DNA from: Salinimicrobium sp963739625
Lineage (GTDB): Bacteria; Bacteroidota; Bacteroidia; Flavobacteriales; Flavobacteriaceae
NCBI GenBank assembly: GCA_963739625.1
Contig: CAVUAU010000018.1
Span: 194,312-258,311, forward strand
Reading direction: 5' to 3'
DNA: 64,000 nt
Shown here piece by piece: positions 63,865 to 64,000 of the stretch; position 1 is the stretch's first letter; the number at the start of each line of letters is the position of its first letter. The position numbers and the translations under genes are program-made. Under the pieces are notes generated by a model that made no database searches, was not told the DNA's origin, and saw only the letters and a program-made list of their open reading frames with translations.

Positions 63865-64000
63865 CGACCCAGACTGGTCACTCCGCGATCATGAGGTCTA
63901 AGGTCAAGGGCCGGTCCGACCTGGCTCACCGGCGGTGATCCATGTCTACCTGCTGGTCGGCTTCCAGCATCGGCTTCTCGTCTCGACGCAATGGCTCTGG

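Overview
The window is two unrelated pieces of DNA joined at about position 54,775-54,800. Positions 1 to about 54,790 are AT-rich (roughly 40% GC by eye) and come from a Bacteroidetes bacterium, almost certainly a Flavobacteriaceae member. The evidence is a PorP/SprF protein with a type IX secretion (T9SS) type B substrate, a SusC/SusD pair, promoters of the TTTG-N19-TAnnTTTG kind, start codons without Shine-Dalgarno sequences, and the flavobacterial order rpsL-rpsG-fusA-S10/spc/alpha operons-carA-eno-gltA. Positions from about 54,800 to 64,000 are GC-rich (above 60%) and look alphaproteobacterial, probably Rhodobacterales-like. They hold a methanethiol oxidase/SBP56 gene, a membrane protein gene, a HEAT/YecA-like protein gene, a DrrAB-type ABC exporter and an IS110-family transposase. 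The join truncates the flavobacterial HerA-like ATPase gene and falls at the 3' end of the alphaproteobacterial membrane-protein gene. An assembly chimera (metagenome or mixed culture) is the simplest explanation.

Layout of the flavobacterial part: 1-5,604 T9SS substrate with 11 tandem repeats plus PorP/SprF (minus). 5,939-12,779 cell-wall recycling ligase, RadC, deacetylase-like protein, HAD nucleotidase and three envelope proteins (plus). 12,773-15,718 rarA, rhomboid protease, rlmB. 15,796-20,487 SusD and SusC (minus). 21,106-38,281 one long ribosomal-protein array with fusA, secY, infA and rpoA, from a clear promoter to a clear terminator. 38,337-44,752 carA, eno, gltA and two amidinotransferase-fold hydrolases, most with their own terminators. 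45,265-49,707 argS, ffh, folD. 49,710-54,790 a minus-strand run of YkvA, AI-2E transporter, VOC protein, Rho-N-like protein, RluF, lipoprotein and HerA-like ATPase.

Nine genes that should be intact, several of them essential (fusA, carA, rarA and others), are each broken by a +1 shift that removal of one base repairs; rlmB has two such breaks. The IS110 transposase has one +1 and one -1 break. The same error type occurs on both sides of the junction, so I read these as uncorrected insertion errors and not as pseudogenes or programmed frameshifts.

Most interesting signals: (1) a strongly nested hairpin of about 81 nt abutting the IS110 transposase start, in the position where IS110 elements encode bridge RNA; (2) candidate structured leaders inside the ribosomal array, before rpsD and before rplC; (3) the alternating two-unit repeat architecture of the T9SS substrate; (4) a 29-nt near-identical repeat bracketing the ABC exporter; (5) heptamer-periodic intergenic sequence on both sides of ffh. 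I did not find a convincing new multi-gene system.
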